A stretch of DNA of 64,000 nt from JAGWRA01 sp963711505. Its GTDB lineage: Bacteria > Acidobacteriota > Vicinamibacteria > Vicinamibacterales > CAVVIG01. Each line of letters opens with the position of its first letter. Within the stretch, counting starts at the first letter, position 1. The translations under genes were made by a program, and so were the position numbers. The stretch is from assembly GCA_963711505.1 (NCBI GenBank), contig CAVQEJ010000001.1, positions 682,001-746,000 of the forward strand, read 5' to 3'. Of this stretch, positions 20,901 through 32,000 are shown piece by piece. The notes under the pieces were generated by a model. It was given only the letters and a program-made list of their open reading frames with translations, made no database searches and had not been told where the DNA came from.

Positions 20901-21480
20901 CCACCCGCCGGCGGGTTCGGCCTGGGCGGCGGTTCGCGCCGGACCACAGTCCGTCGGCCTGCGGACCGCCGAGGCGGTCGAGGCGTTCGTCCGCGTGATC
21001 GGGGCCGGCCGGGCACAGGTGGCGGTGTCGACGGTGGACCTGACGGCGCGGATCGCCCGGCAGCGGGATGCGTTCGGCGTCATCCGCGACGCCGTCGAAG
21101 GGGCGGCGGACGCGGGCGGCGCCCCTGCGGAGGGCCGGGTCGCGCCGGTGCCGGCGGGTGAGGGCCTCGAGGGCCGCATCGCGGCGATCTGGGAGCGCGT
21201 GCTGGGCGTCGGCGACATCGGCGTCCACGACAGCTTCTTCGAGATCGGAGGCGATTCGCTGTCCGGCGTGCAGGTGATGTCGCAGCTCAACGCGCAGCTG
21301 CAGATGCGCATCCCGATCGCGCGCTTCTTCGAGGCGCCGACCGTCGCCGGGCTGGCGGCGCTGGTGCGGGGCGAACAGGCCGGCGGTGCGCCGGAGCCGA
21401 CGCTCACGGCGAGCCGCGATCGCGGCAGTCTGCGGCGCGCGACGCGCGAGCGCCGGCGCGGGGGAGACGGCCGTGGCTGA
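14969..21480 (+). CDS. PKS module 1: KS-AT-KR-DH-ER-ACP, two frame breaks
   Basis: This is a fully reducing type I module of about 2170 residues. KS: TACSTS near 178, EAHGTATPLGDPIE, NVGHLDAAAG. AT: GHSLGEY near 624 and HAFH near 723, indicating malonyl-CoA. KR: structural half, then GGLGGVG near 1140 and SSIAGLQGGFGQVDYAAAN. DH: HRVNGEALLP near 1390 (complete HxxxGxxxxP) and HPALLD. ER: LNFRDVL and AAAGGVGLAAVQLA near 1798. ACP: EIGGDSLSG near 2094. KR lies before DH, unlike the usual DH-ER-KR. The frame breaks at 17281-17285 (DPS must join YWVRHLRQT, extra G in GGTAC) and near 20930, between ER and ACP. It should extend the Leu-containing chain by a saturated C2 unit. Its tail is Arg-rich. 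Confidence 0.88.
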
Positions 21481-24400
21481 GACGCGGACGGGTGCGAACG
21501 CGATCGCCGTCATCGGGCTGTCCGTGCGCCTGCCCGGCGCGCGCAATGCCGCGGAGTTCTGGCGGAACCTGGCCGGCGGCGTCGAATCGATCCGCCGCTT
21601 CACCGACGAGGAGCTGCTGGCAGAAGGTGTGGCGCCCGAGCTGCTCGCCCGCCCGACCTACGTCAAGGCACGCCCGGTGCTCGACGACATCGAGGCGTTC
21701 GATGCGGCCTGCTTCGGGTTCCACCCGCGCGAGGCGGAAGTCACCGATCCCCAGCACCGCGTCTTCCTCGAATGCGCACTGGAAGCGCTCGAAGACGGCG
21801 GATACGCGGCCGATCGGCCGGATGCCGCCATCGGCGTCTTCGCCGGCTGCGGCCTCAGCACGTATCTGACCTCGAATCTGGCCAACAGCGATGCCGCGCA
21901 GCGGCTGGCGAGCTCCAGCCAGATCGGGATCGGGAACCTGCAGGATTACCTGGCGACGCGCGTGTCGTACAAGCTGAACCTCCGGGGGCCGGCGTACGCG
22001 GTGCAGTCGGCCTGTTCGACGTCGCTCCTGGCGATCCACCTCGCCTGCCAGCACCTGCTGAACTTCGAGTGCGATCTGGCGCTGGCCGGCGGCGTGTCGA
22101 TCTCCGTGCCGGCCCGCGTCGGCTACCTCTATCAGGAGGGCGGCGTGCTGTCGCCCGACGGGCACTGCCGGCCGTTCGCGGCCGACGCGGCGGGCACGGT
22201 GTTCGGCAGCGGCGCCGGAGCGGTGCTGCTGAAGCGGCTGGACGAGGCCGTCGCGGACGGCGACACGATCTACGCCGTGGTGATCGGATCGGCCGTCAAC
22301 AACGACGGCGCGCTGAAGGCCGGCTACACCGCGCCGAGCGTCGCGGGACAGGCGGCCGTCGTCACCGAGGCGCTGGCTGCCGCCGGCGTGTCTCCGGCGA
22401 CGATCGGCTACGTCGAGACGCACGGCACCGGCACGATCCTCGGCGATCCGATCGAAGTGACGGCGCTCACGCAGGCGTTCCGGACCGCCACCGACGGGAA
22501 CGGCTTCTGCGGCATCGGATCGGTGAAGTCGAACGTCGGCCACCTCGACGCCGCCGCCGGCATCGCGGGATTCGTCAAGACCGTGCTGGCGCTGCACCAC
22601 CGCGAGCTGCCGCCGAGCCTGTACGCCGGGCAGACGAACCCCCGCATCGACTTCGCGGCGAGTCCGTTCTACGTGAACACCGCGGGGCGGGCGTGGCCGG
22701 CCGGCGACGGGCCCCGGCGCGCGGGGGTCAGCGCCTTCGGCGTGGGCGGCACCAACGTGCACGCGGTGCTCGAGGAAGCGCCGGCGCCGACCGTCTCTGG
22801 ACCCGCCCGCCCGTGGCAGCTGCTCGTGCTCTCCGGCCGCACGGAGGCAGCCCTCGAATCGGCGACAACGAACCTGGTCGACTTCCTCGACGAGCACCCG
22901 GCGGTGCCGGCGGCCGATGTCGCCTGGACGCTGCAGACCGGCCGCCGCAGCGGTGAGCACCGGCGGTTCGTCGTCTGTCGCGACACGGCCGACGCGATCG
23001 ACAAGCTCGATGCGATGAGTCCGCGCGACGTCTTCTCGGCGTTCCAGAAGGCGACGGCGCGCTCGGTCGTGTTCATGTTTCCCGGCCAGGGGGCGCAGCA
23101 TGCCGGCATGGCGGAGGAGATCTACCGGCACGAGCCGGTCTTCCGCGAGGCGTTCGATCGATGCGCCGACCTCTTCGCCGCGGATCTCGGCGTGGACCTG
23201 CGTCCGCTCGTCTTCGCGTCCGGTCCGGACCGGCCGGCTGCGGCGGTCCGCCTCGCCGGGACGCGCGATGGCGAGCCGGCGCTCTTCGCCGTGGAGTACG
23301 CGCTCGCGCGGCTCTGGATGTCGTGGGGCGTCGTCCCGCAGGTGATGATCGGTCACAGCATCGGCGAGTACGTCGCGGCCTGTCTGGCCGGGGTGTTCTC
23401 GATCGAGGAGGCCGTGCGGCTCGTGGCGGCGCGGGCGCGCCTGGTCGGCGCGCTCCCGGCGGGCGCCATGCTGGCCGTCTCGCGTCCTCCGGACGAGGTC
23501 CGGCCGCTGCTCGGCCCCGCACTGTCGGTGGCGATCGTCAACACGCGGGCATCCTGCGTGGTCGCCGGCGACCCGGCGGCCGTCGACGACCTGGCGCGCC
23601 GGCTGGAGGCCGCGGGCATCCCGTCCGCGCGGCTGGAGACGGCGCATGCGTTCCATTCGGTGATGATGGACGAGGTGCTGGCCGACCTGGCCGCCGCCGT
23701 GCGGGAGGTGGCGCTGCGGCCGCCCGCCATTCCGTACGTCTCGAACGTCACCGGACGGCGCATCACGGACGAAGAGGCGACCGACCCGGCGTACTGGGCG
23801 CGCCAGCTCCGGCTGCCCGTCTATTTCGCCGACGGCATCCGCGAACTGCTGAAGGATCCGTCGCGCGTGCTGCTCGAAGTCGGCCCGGGCCAGACGCTGG
23901 CGGCGCTGACCCGTCAGAACGTGGAGCGGGGGAGCACGTCGACGATCGTCAGTTCGCTGCCGGACCGGCGCGAGCGCCGATCGGATCTGGCCGCGGTCCT
24001 CGACGGGCTCGGACGCCTGTGGCTGGCGGGGGTGACCGTCGACTGGGCCGGCGTGCATGCCGGTGAGCGACGCCATCGGGTGCCGCTGCCGACCTATCCC
24101 TTCGATCGCCGGAGGTACTGGGTCGATCCGGCGCCGCCGGCGGAGGCCCTGGCCGCCGCGCCCGATCGCAAGGCGGATCCCGATGGCTGGTTCTACGTGC
24201 CCGGCTGGAAGGAAGCACCGCGCGTCTCCACCGGGTCCGCGGCCGCGGCCGGCTGGCTCGTGTTCGGTGGTACCGATCCCTTCACCACGGGGTTGTTCGC
24301 GCACCTTGCCCGACTGGCGCCGCATGTCGCGCACGCGCAGCCCGGCGTGGCATTTGCGCGTACCGGACCGTCGAGCTGGACGATTCGCCCGGGCGAAGCG

Positions 24401-26038
24401 GACGACTGGGCCCGGCTGCTGGCCGAGCTCGGCGGGCACGGGCCGGTGCCTGACCGGATCGTTCATGCGACAGGTGTGGCAGCCGGGGACGAGGGGATGT
24501 CCGGCGAGCAGATCTTCGACAGCCTGCTGGCGTTGACGAAGGCGCTGGGTGGTGCCACGCTGGAGGGTCACGTCCGCGTCGGGGTACTGACCTCCAGCCT
24601 CTACGACATCACGGGCCGCGAGATGCCGCGACCCGATCTGGCGCTCGCACTCGGGCCGGTGCTCGTGATGGGGCAGGAGCTGCCGCGCGTCTCCTGCCGG
24701 AACGTGGATGTCGATCCCGGCGGCGGTGCGGACGACCTGCCCCGGATCTGGCAGGCGATCGCCGAGGAGCTCGCCGGCGACGGTGACGAGCCGGTGGTGG
24801 CGCTGCGCGGGCACCACCGCTGGGTGCGCAGCCATGTGCCGGCCGCGCTGCCGCGGCCGGCCGGGCCGCCGCGCGCACTCGAGCCCGGCGGTGTCTATCT
24901 GATCACCGGCGGCTTCGGCGGGCTCGGGCTGACGTTCGCGCACTGGCTGGCGTCGACCGTGCAGGCGCGGCTCGTGCTCGTGGGCCGGACCGCGGTGCCG
25001 CCGCGCGCGCAGTGGGACGAGTGGCTCGCGACGCATACCGACCGCGACGACATCAGCCGGCGCATCGCGGCGATCCGCGCCATCGAGGCGGCGGGCGGCT
25101 CGGTGCTGGCCCGCCGGGCGGACGTGACGTCGGAAGCCGACATGCGCGCCGTGATCGACGCCGCGGTGGAACGCTTCGGCGGCATCGACGGCGCCATTCA
25201 CGCGGCGGGCGTGCCGGGCGTCGGGCTGGCCGCGCTGAAGACGCGCGAGGCGATGGCCAGGGTGATGGGACCGAAAGTGGAGGGCACGCGGGTGCTCGAG
25301 CGCGTGCTGCGGGGCCAGCGCACGCGCTTCCTGCTGCTGTGCTCGTCGCTGGCTGCGCTGGCCGGCGGTCTCGGCCAGATGGACTATGCTGCGGCGAACG
25401 CCTTTCTCGACGCCTGGGCGGCCGCGCGGCGTGAAGGCCCAGGGCCCCGCGTGCTGTCGATCGACTGGGACGCCTGGCGGGACGTCGGCATGGCCGCCGA
25501 GGCGGCCGGGGCCGCCCGCGGCGCCGAGGCGCAGCGCGAACGGCTGCGCTTCGCCCTGACGCCGGCCGAGGGGACCGACGTGCTGGCGCGCATCCTCGAT
25601 GGCCTCCACCATCTCGATCGCGACGTTCATCGCCTGGTCGTCTCGACGATCGATCTGGATCGCCGGCTGGAACCGTTCCGCGGCCGGACGGATGCCGGTG
25701 CGGAACGACAGGCGGCCGGGGCGGCGCGTCATCCGCGTCCCGCCCTCCGGACGGAGTACGAGCCGTCGCGGACCGACGAGGAGCGGCTCCTGGCCGGAGT
25801 CTGGCAGGACGTGCTGGGTGTGGACGCCGTCGGCGTCCACGACAACTTCTTCGAGCTCGGTGGAGACTCGCTGACGGCCCTCCGGGTCGTGGAGCGGCTG
25901 GAAGCCGAGTGGCACCGCCGATGCGCGGTGGCCGAGTTCTATGCGGCGCCGACCATCCGGCTGCTGGCCGACCGGCTGGCGGCCGTGCCGGTACCGGCGG
26001 CCGACGCGGCGGCGAGATCGGCAGCGGACGATCGTTAG
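21473..26038 (+). CDS. PKS module 2: KS-AT-KR-ACP
   Basis: This is an intact 1521-residue module. GTG 21473 is chosen because GGGGAGA precedes it and the KS begins about ten residues later (AIAVIGLSVRLPG); it overlaps the previous stop by eight bases. KS: SACSTS near 180, ETHGTGTILGDPIE and NVGHLDAAAGIAG. AT: GHSIGEY near 627 and HAFH near 724, indicating malonyl-CoA. KR: GGFGGLG near 1145 and SSLAALAGGLGQMDYAAAN. ACP: ELGGDSLTALR near 1464. With KR as the only reductive domain it should leave a beta-hydroxyl, a possible site for the carbamoyltransferase. The KR lacks a clear LDD motif, so I do not assign alcohol stereochemistry. Confidence 0.92.
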   Translation: MAETRTGANAIAVIGLSVRLPGARNAAEFWRNLAGGVESIRRFTDEELLAEGVAPELLARPTYVKARPVLDDIEAFDAACFGFHPREAEVTDPQHRVFLECALEALEDGGYAADRPDAAIGVFAGCGLSTYLTSNLANSDAAQRLASSSQIGIGNLQDYLATRVSYKLNLRGPAYAVQSACSTSLLAIHLACQHLLNFECDLALAGGVSISVPARVGYLYQEGGVLSPDGHCRPFAADAAGTVFGSGAGAVLLKRLDEAVADGDTIYAVVIGSAVNNDGALKAGYTAPSVAGQAAVVTEALAAAGVSPATIGYVETHGTGTILGDPIEVTALTQAFRTATDGNGFCGIGSVKSNVGHLDAAAGIAGFVKTVLALHHRELPPSLYAGQTNPRIDFAASPFYVNTAGRAWPAGDGPRRAGVSAFGVGGTNVHAVLEEAPAPTVSGPARPWQLLVLSGRTEAALESATTNLVDFLDEHPAVPAADVAWTLQTGRRSGEHRRFVVCRDTADAIDKLDAMSPRDVFSAFQKATARSVVFMFPGQGAQHAGMAEEIYRHEPVFREAFDRCADLFAADLGVDLRPLVFASGPDRPAAAVRLAGTRDGEPALFAVEYALARLWMSWGVVPQVMIGHSIGEYVAACLAGVFSIEEAVRLVAARARLVGALPAGAMLAVSRPPDEVRPLLGPALSVAIVNTRASCVVAGDPAAVDDLARRLEAAGIPSARLETAHAFHSVMMDEVLADLAAAVREVALRPPAIPYVSNVTGRRITDEEATDPAYWARQLRLPVYFADGIRELLKDPSRVLLEVGPGQTLAALTRQNVERGSTSTIVSSLPDRRERRSDLAAVLDGLGRLWLAGVTVDWAGVHAGERRHRVPLPTYPFDRRRYWVDPAPPAEALAAAPDRKADPDGWFYVPGWKEAPRVSTGSAAAAGWLVFGGTDPFTTGLFAHLARLAPHVAHAQPGVAFARTGPSSWTIRPGEADDWARLLAELGGHGPVPDRIVHATGVAAGDEGMSGEQIFDSLLALTKALGGATLEGHVRVGVLTSSLYDITGREMPRPDLALALGPVLVMGQELPRVSCRNVDVDPGGGADDLPRIWQAIAEELAGDGDEPVVALRGHHRWVRSHVPAALPRPAGPPRALEPGGVYLITGGFGGLGLTFAHWLASTVQARLVLVGRTAVPPRAQWDEWLATHTDRDDISRRIAAIRAIEAAGGSVLARRADVTSEADMRAVIDAAVERFGGIDGAIHAAGVPGVGLAALKTREAMARVMGPKVEGTRVLERVLRGQRTRFLLLCSSLAALAGGLGQMDYAAANAFLDAWAAARREGPGPRVLSIDWDAWRDVGMAAEAAGAARGAEAQRERLRFALTPAEGTDVLARILDGLHHLDRDVHRLVVSTIDLDRRLEPFRGRTDAGAERQAAGAARHPRPALRTEYEPSRTDEERLLAGVWQDVLGVDAVGVHDNFFELGGDSLTALRVVERLEAEWHRRCAVAEFYAAPTIRLLADRLAAVPVPAADAAARSAADDR

Positions 26039-26060
26039 AAAGGATACGGGATCTTCGTCT

Positions 26061-29000
26061 ATGACTACACGACCTGGACCGGCCGACCGGGACATTGCCA
26101 TCGTCGGCATGAGTCTGCGGTTTCCCGGCGCCGAGACGGTGGAGGAGTTCTGGCAGAACCTCCGCAACGGCGTCGAGAGCATCACGTTCTTCGGCCACGA
26201 GGAGCTGCTCGCCGCGGGCGTGCCGCCGGCCCTGCTGAACGATCCGAATTTCGTGCCCGCCCTGCCGATGCTGAAGCAGGTGGATGAGTTCGACGCCGCG
26301 TTCTTCGGCTTCAAGCCGCGCGAGGCGGAAACCATGGATCCGCAGCTGCGGTTGTTCCTCGAGTGTGCGTGGGAAGCCCTGGAGCGCACCGGGTACGATC
26401 CGGAGACCTACGGGCGGCCGATCAGCGTGTACGCGGGCAACAACATCAGCAACTATTTCATCTTCAACATCCTGCCGATTCTCGACACGCTCACCGCGCA
26501 CGGCGGCATGCTGAGCATGGTGAGCCACAACGACAAGGATGCGCTGGCGACGGTCGTGTCGCACCGGCTGAACCTGCGCGGTCCCAGCATGTCCGTCCAG
26601 ACGTTCTGTTCGACCTCGCTCGTGGCCGTGCACCTCGCCTGCCAGGGGCTGCTGGCCGGCGAGAGCGACATGGCGCTGGCCGGTGGCGTGTCGGTCTCGG
26701 GCCGGCAGGTGGCTGGCTACTTCTACGAAGAAGGCGGGATCGTCTCGCCCGACGGCCACAACCGGACGTTCGACGCGCGCGGCAAGGGGACGGTCTTCGG
26801 CAACGGCGCCGGCGTGGTCGTGCTGAAGCGGCTCGCCGATGCGCTGGCCGACGGCGACACGATTCACGCGGTGATCCGCGGCTCGGCCGTCAACAACGAC
26901 GGCTCGCAGAAGGCCGCCTATACGGCGCCGAGCGTCGACGGGCAGGCGGAGGCCATCGGCCGGGCGCTGCAGGTCTCGGGCGTCAATCCCGAGACGATCG
27001 GCTACGTCGAGACGCACGGCACCGCCACGTCGATCGGCGATCCGATCGAAGTGCAGGGGCTGACGAAGGCGTTCCGCGTCTGGACCGCCAAGAAGCAGTT
27101 CTGTTCGATCGGATCGGTGAAGAGCAACTTCGGCCATCTCGATCGGGCGGCGGGCGTGGCGGGCCTGATCAAGGCCGTGCTGGCCGTGGAGCACGGTCGG
27201 ATTCCGCCGAGTCTGCACTACGAGCATCCGAATCCGAAGATCGACTTCGAGAACAGCCCGTTCTACGTGAACACGGCGCTCAGCGAGTTCCCGCACCGGG
27301 ACGCGCCCCGCCGGGCGGGTGTCAGCTCGTTCGGCATCGGGGGCACCAACGCGCACGTGATCGTGGAGGAGGCGCCCGCGCGCGACGACTCCGGGCCGAG
27401 CCGGAACAGCCAGCTCATCGTGCTCTCCGCCCGGAGCGAGGCGGCGGTGGCGCGGTCCAGCGCCGAGATCGGCCGGTTCCTGCAGCAGCACCGCGAGGTG
27501 CCGCTGGCCGACGTCGCCTTCACGCTGTCGCGCGGTCGACGGGGCTTCGCGCACCGCATCGCGGTGACCGGTGGCGACGCCGACGAAATCGTCAAGGCGC
27601 TCGAGTCGCGCGACCGGCGCCGCGTCTGGGAGGGCGTGGCGCGGGCCGGCCGGTCGGTCGGCTTCCTGCTGCCGGGCCAGGGGACCCAGTACGTGCAGAT
27701 GGGGCGCGGCCTCTACGAGCGCGAACGCGTCTTCCGCGACGCGCTCGACCGCGCCAGCCGCGAGCTCGAATCGATCACCGGATGGGACCTGCGCGCCGTG
27801 CTCTACCCGGACGCCGGCGAGGCCGAGGCGGCGCGGGAGCGGCTGCGGCAGACCGCCGTGACGCAGCCCGCCGTCTTTGCGGTCGGCTGGGCGCTGGCGC
27901 AGCAGTGGGCGGCGTGGGGCATCAGGCCCTCCGCCATGCTGGGACACAGCCTCGGGGAGTACGTGGCGGCCTGCCTGGCTGGCGTGATGGAGCTGGAGGA
28001 CGCGCTGCGGCTCGTCGCCCTGCGCGGCGCGATGATGCAGGCGCTGCCGCCGGGCGTGATGCTCGCCGTCGGCCTGCCGGAGGCCGAGGCGCGCCGCTAC
28101 GAGAGCGAGGTGGTGTCGCTGGCGACGATCAACGCGCCGGAGTCGTGCGTGCTCGCCGGCGAGCCCGGAGCAATCGCCGCGCTCGAAGCGCGCCTGGCCG
28201 CCGACGGCATCGGTGGCCGCCGGCTGGAGACGAGCCACGCGTTCCATTCGGCCATGATGGAGCCGATGCTGGCGCCCTTCGGCGAGGCCGTGTCGAAGGT
28301 GACGCTGCGCGCGCCGTCGGTGCCGTACGTGTCGAACGTGACCGGCCGCTGGATCACGCCGGAGGAAGCCACCGACCCGCGCTACTGGGTCAGACACGTG
28401 CGCGACGCCGTGCGGTTCGCCGACGGCGTCTCGACGCTGCTCGACGACGAGACGCGGATCCTGCTCGAGGTCGGCGCGGGCAAGACGCTCAGCGGCCTGG
28501 CGCGGCGTCACGGCGCCGGCGCAGAGCGTCCGGCGATTGCGTCGCTGCGGGCGGCGCACGAGTCGACCGACGACGTGACGGCCATGCAGATGGCCGCCGG
28601 GCAGCTGTGGGTCGCCGGAATCGACATCGACTGGGCCGGCTACTGGGCTGGCGAGGACCGTCGCCGGCGGCCCCTGCCGACCTATCCGTTCGAGCGGCAG
28701 CGGTACTGGATCGAACCGGCGGCGACGTCTCCCGCACCGCAGCCGGCAGCCGCCGGAGTCGAGACGTCCGAGGACCTGGCCGAGTGGTTCTACATGCCGG
28801 CCTGGAAGCGGTCGGCGGCTCCCGCGCCGTTCCAGGGACGCACCGGCCGCTCGGACGAACCGGGCTGGCTCGTGCTCGTCGGCGAGGACAGCTTCTCGTC
28901 GGCACTCGTCCGCCAGCTGCAGGAGCTCGGCGAGCGCGTCGTCGCCGTGGCGGCGGGCGACGGCTTCCGCCGGCTGCACGAGACGTACTTCACGCTGCGT

Positions 29001-32000
29001 GCGGGCGAACGCGACGACTGGGCCACGCTGTTCCGGCAGCTCGACGATGAAGGGCTGATGCCGGAGCGGATCCTGTCGCTGTGGAACCTGGTGCCGGCTA
29101 CGGCAGCCGCGACGCCGCTCGAGCACTTCGGGGCCGCGCAGGATCTCGGCTTCTTTGCGATGCTGGCGATGACCCAGGCGCTCGGCGATTGCGAGCTGAC
29201 GCACCCGATTCACATCGGCGTGGTCACCAATCAGCTGCAGAACGTGACGGACGAGCCGGTTCGCGCGCCCGAACGGGCCACGGTGCTCGGGCCGTGCAAG
29301 GTCATTCCGCAGGAATATCCCGACCTGACCTGCGCGGCGATCGACGTCGTCCTGCCCGACGCGGGCGGGCCGGCCGAGCCCGACCTGGGCGCGGCGCTGC
29401 TCGCCGAGATGGCATCGCCGTCCAGGGAGGCACAGGTGGCCTGGCGCGGCGGCCACCGCTGGACGCTGTCCTACGAGCGGACGCGCGTGGAGCACGCGCC
29501 GCGGGAACGGGTGCCGATCCGCGACGGCGGCGTGTACCTCATCACCGGCGGGCTCGGCGGACTCGGGCTCGTGCTCGCGGCGCATCTGGCCGAAACCGCC
29601 CGCGCGAAGCTCGTGCTCGTGCAGCGGTCCGCGCTGCCGCCGGAGGAGAGCTGGGACGACTGGCTCGCTTCGCACGAGGAGGGCGACCGGACGAGCCGCC
29701 GGATCCGCCGCGTGCGCGAGCTCGTGGCGAAGGGCGGCGAGGTGCTCGTGGTGAGCGCCGACGTGGCCGATGCCGGGCAGATGCGGGCCGCCGTCGACCG
29801 GGCGGTCGAGCGGTTCGGCCCGATCCACGGCGTGCTGCACGCCGCCGGCATCGCCGGTGACGGCGTCATGCAGTTGAAGACGCGCGCGGTGGCGAGCGAG
29901 GTGATCGAGCCGAAGGTCAGGGGCGGGCTCGTGCTCGAGGCGCTCTTCCGCGATCGGCCGCTCGACTTCATGGTGCTCTTCTCGTCGGTGGCCTCGGTCA
30001 CCGGCAGCTTCGGGCAGGTCGACTACTGCGGCGCCAACAGCTTCCTGGACGTGCTGGCGAACGGCCAGCCGGCCGGTGCCTGGCCGATGATTGCCATCAA
30101 CTGGGACGCCTGGAGCGAAGTGGGGATGGCGGTCGAGACCGTGCAGCGGCGGACCGCGGTGCCCGGGCGATCCGGGGCACCCGACTTCGAGCCGATCGAG
30201 CATCCGTATTTCGACCGGCGGCTCGTCGACGGTGCCGAGACCCGGTTCGTGGGCCGCTTCTCGCCCGAACGGATCTGGTTCCTGAACGAGCACCGGCTGT
30301 TCAAGCGGCCGACGCTGCCCGGGACGTCGTACCTCGAGATCGCGCGCAGCGCGTACGCCACCGTGTCCGACGGCGGGCCGTTCGAGCTGTGCAACGTCTA
30401 CTTCCTGACGCCGTTCTTCGTGCCGATCGGCGAGGAGCGCGACCTGGAGCTCGTGCTGACGGCGCGGGAGGATGAGCACGAGTTCGTGATCCGCAGCGAG
30501 ACGGCCGACGGCCGGGGCTGGCAGGAACACTGCCGCGGCCGTCTCGTGCCGGCGCCCGGCGCCGTGGCGAAGACGTACGACCTGGCGGCGCTCGAGGCGT
30601 CGTGCACGAAGCACAAGGTCGTGAATCCGCCGGTCGACTGGTCCAGGCTCGAAGGGCAGATCGTCGAGGCCGGGGGCCATCTGGACCTCGGGTCGCGCTG
30701 GTTCAACGTGGAGCGGATCCTGTTCGGCGACGACCGGGAGTTCGCGGTGCAGGCGCTCCCGGAGGCCATCGCCGGCGATGTCTCGACCGCGCTGCTGCAT
30801 CCCGCGCTGATGGACTTCACGGCGCTGCTGCCACTCGACACCAACGGCATCTACATCCCGTTCTCGTACGACTGCGTGCGCGTGCTGGCGCCGCTGCCGT
30901 CGCAGATCTGCACGTGGGTCGTGAATCACGACGACCTCATGGGCGGCAAGGAAACGGTGGGATTCGAGGCCACGATCACCGACCGGGCGGGACACGGTCT
31001 GGTGGAGATCGAGGGGATGACGCTGCGGCGGATCGATCGCCTGCCGGTCGCGAAGGGAGCAGGCAGGGCCGAGGCGCCGGCCGTGCCAGCCGACCGTCCG
31101 CTGCCCGACGCGCCGAACGTCCGCGTCGGCATGTCGGCGCCGGGACTGTTCAGCAACCTGGATCTGCGTCCGGCCGAGCGGCGCGCTCCGGGCGCCGGCG
31201 AGGTGGAGATCGAGGTGGCGGCGGCGGGGCTGAACTTCAAGGACGTGCTGCGGGCGCTCGGCATGATTCCGGACATGCCCGACGGCCAGATCGAATCGGG
31301 CTTCGGAATCGAGTGCGCCGGACGGATCGCCGCGGTCGGTGCGGGCGTCACCGGTTTCGAGGTGGGGGACGAGGTGATGGCCATCGCGCCGGGGGCCTTC
31401 GCCGCCTATACGCTGACGCGCGCGCCGCTGGTCGTGCCGATCCCCGCGGGCCTGAGCTACGAGCAGGCGGCGGTCGTGCCGCTGGTCTTCCTGACCGCGT
31501 ACCACGCGCTGGTGAACCAGGCGCGGCTCCAGCCGGGCGAGCGGGTCCTGATTCACGCCGCGGCCGGCGGCGTCGGCCTGGCGGCGATCCAGATCGCGCA
31601 GCACATCGGTGCCGAGATCTACGCGACGGCCGGCAACCCGGCCAAGCGCGAGTTCCTGTCGTCGCTCGGCGTCCGGCACGTGTCGACGTCGCGCGCGCTG
31701 TCGTTCGCCGACGACATCCGTGCATGGACGAACGGGGAGGGCGTGGACGTGGTGCTGAACTCGCTGGCGGGCGAGTTCATTCCGGCCAGCCTGGGCCTGC
31801 TGCGGATGTACGGCCGGTTCGTCGAGATCGGCGCGCGCGACATCTATCAGAACTCGTCGCTCGGTCTGCGGCCGTTCGCGAACAACCTCTCGCTGTCGGC
31901 CATCGACCTGGGGCCGATGTTCGTCCAGCGTCCGCACGTCGTCCATCGGATGTTCGAGCAGATCGCGGCGCATCTCGAGGCCGGGGAGTACCAGCCGGAG

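Noticed and set aside
17196..21161. Separate PKS genes on either side of the frame breaks
   Set aside because: The halves complete single AT or linker domains and lack their own start sites, so one interrupted gene is simpler.
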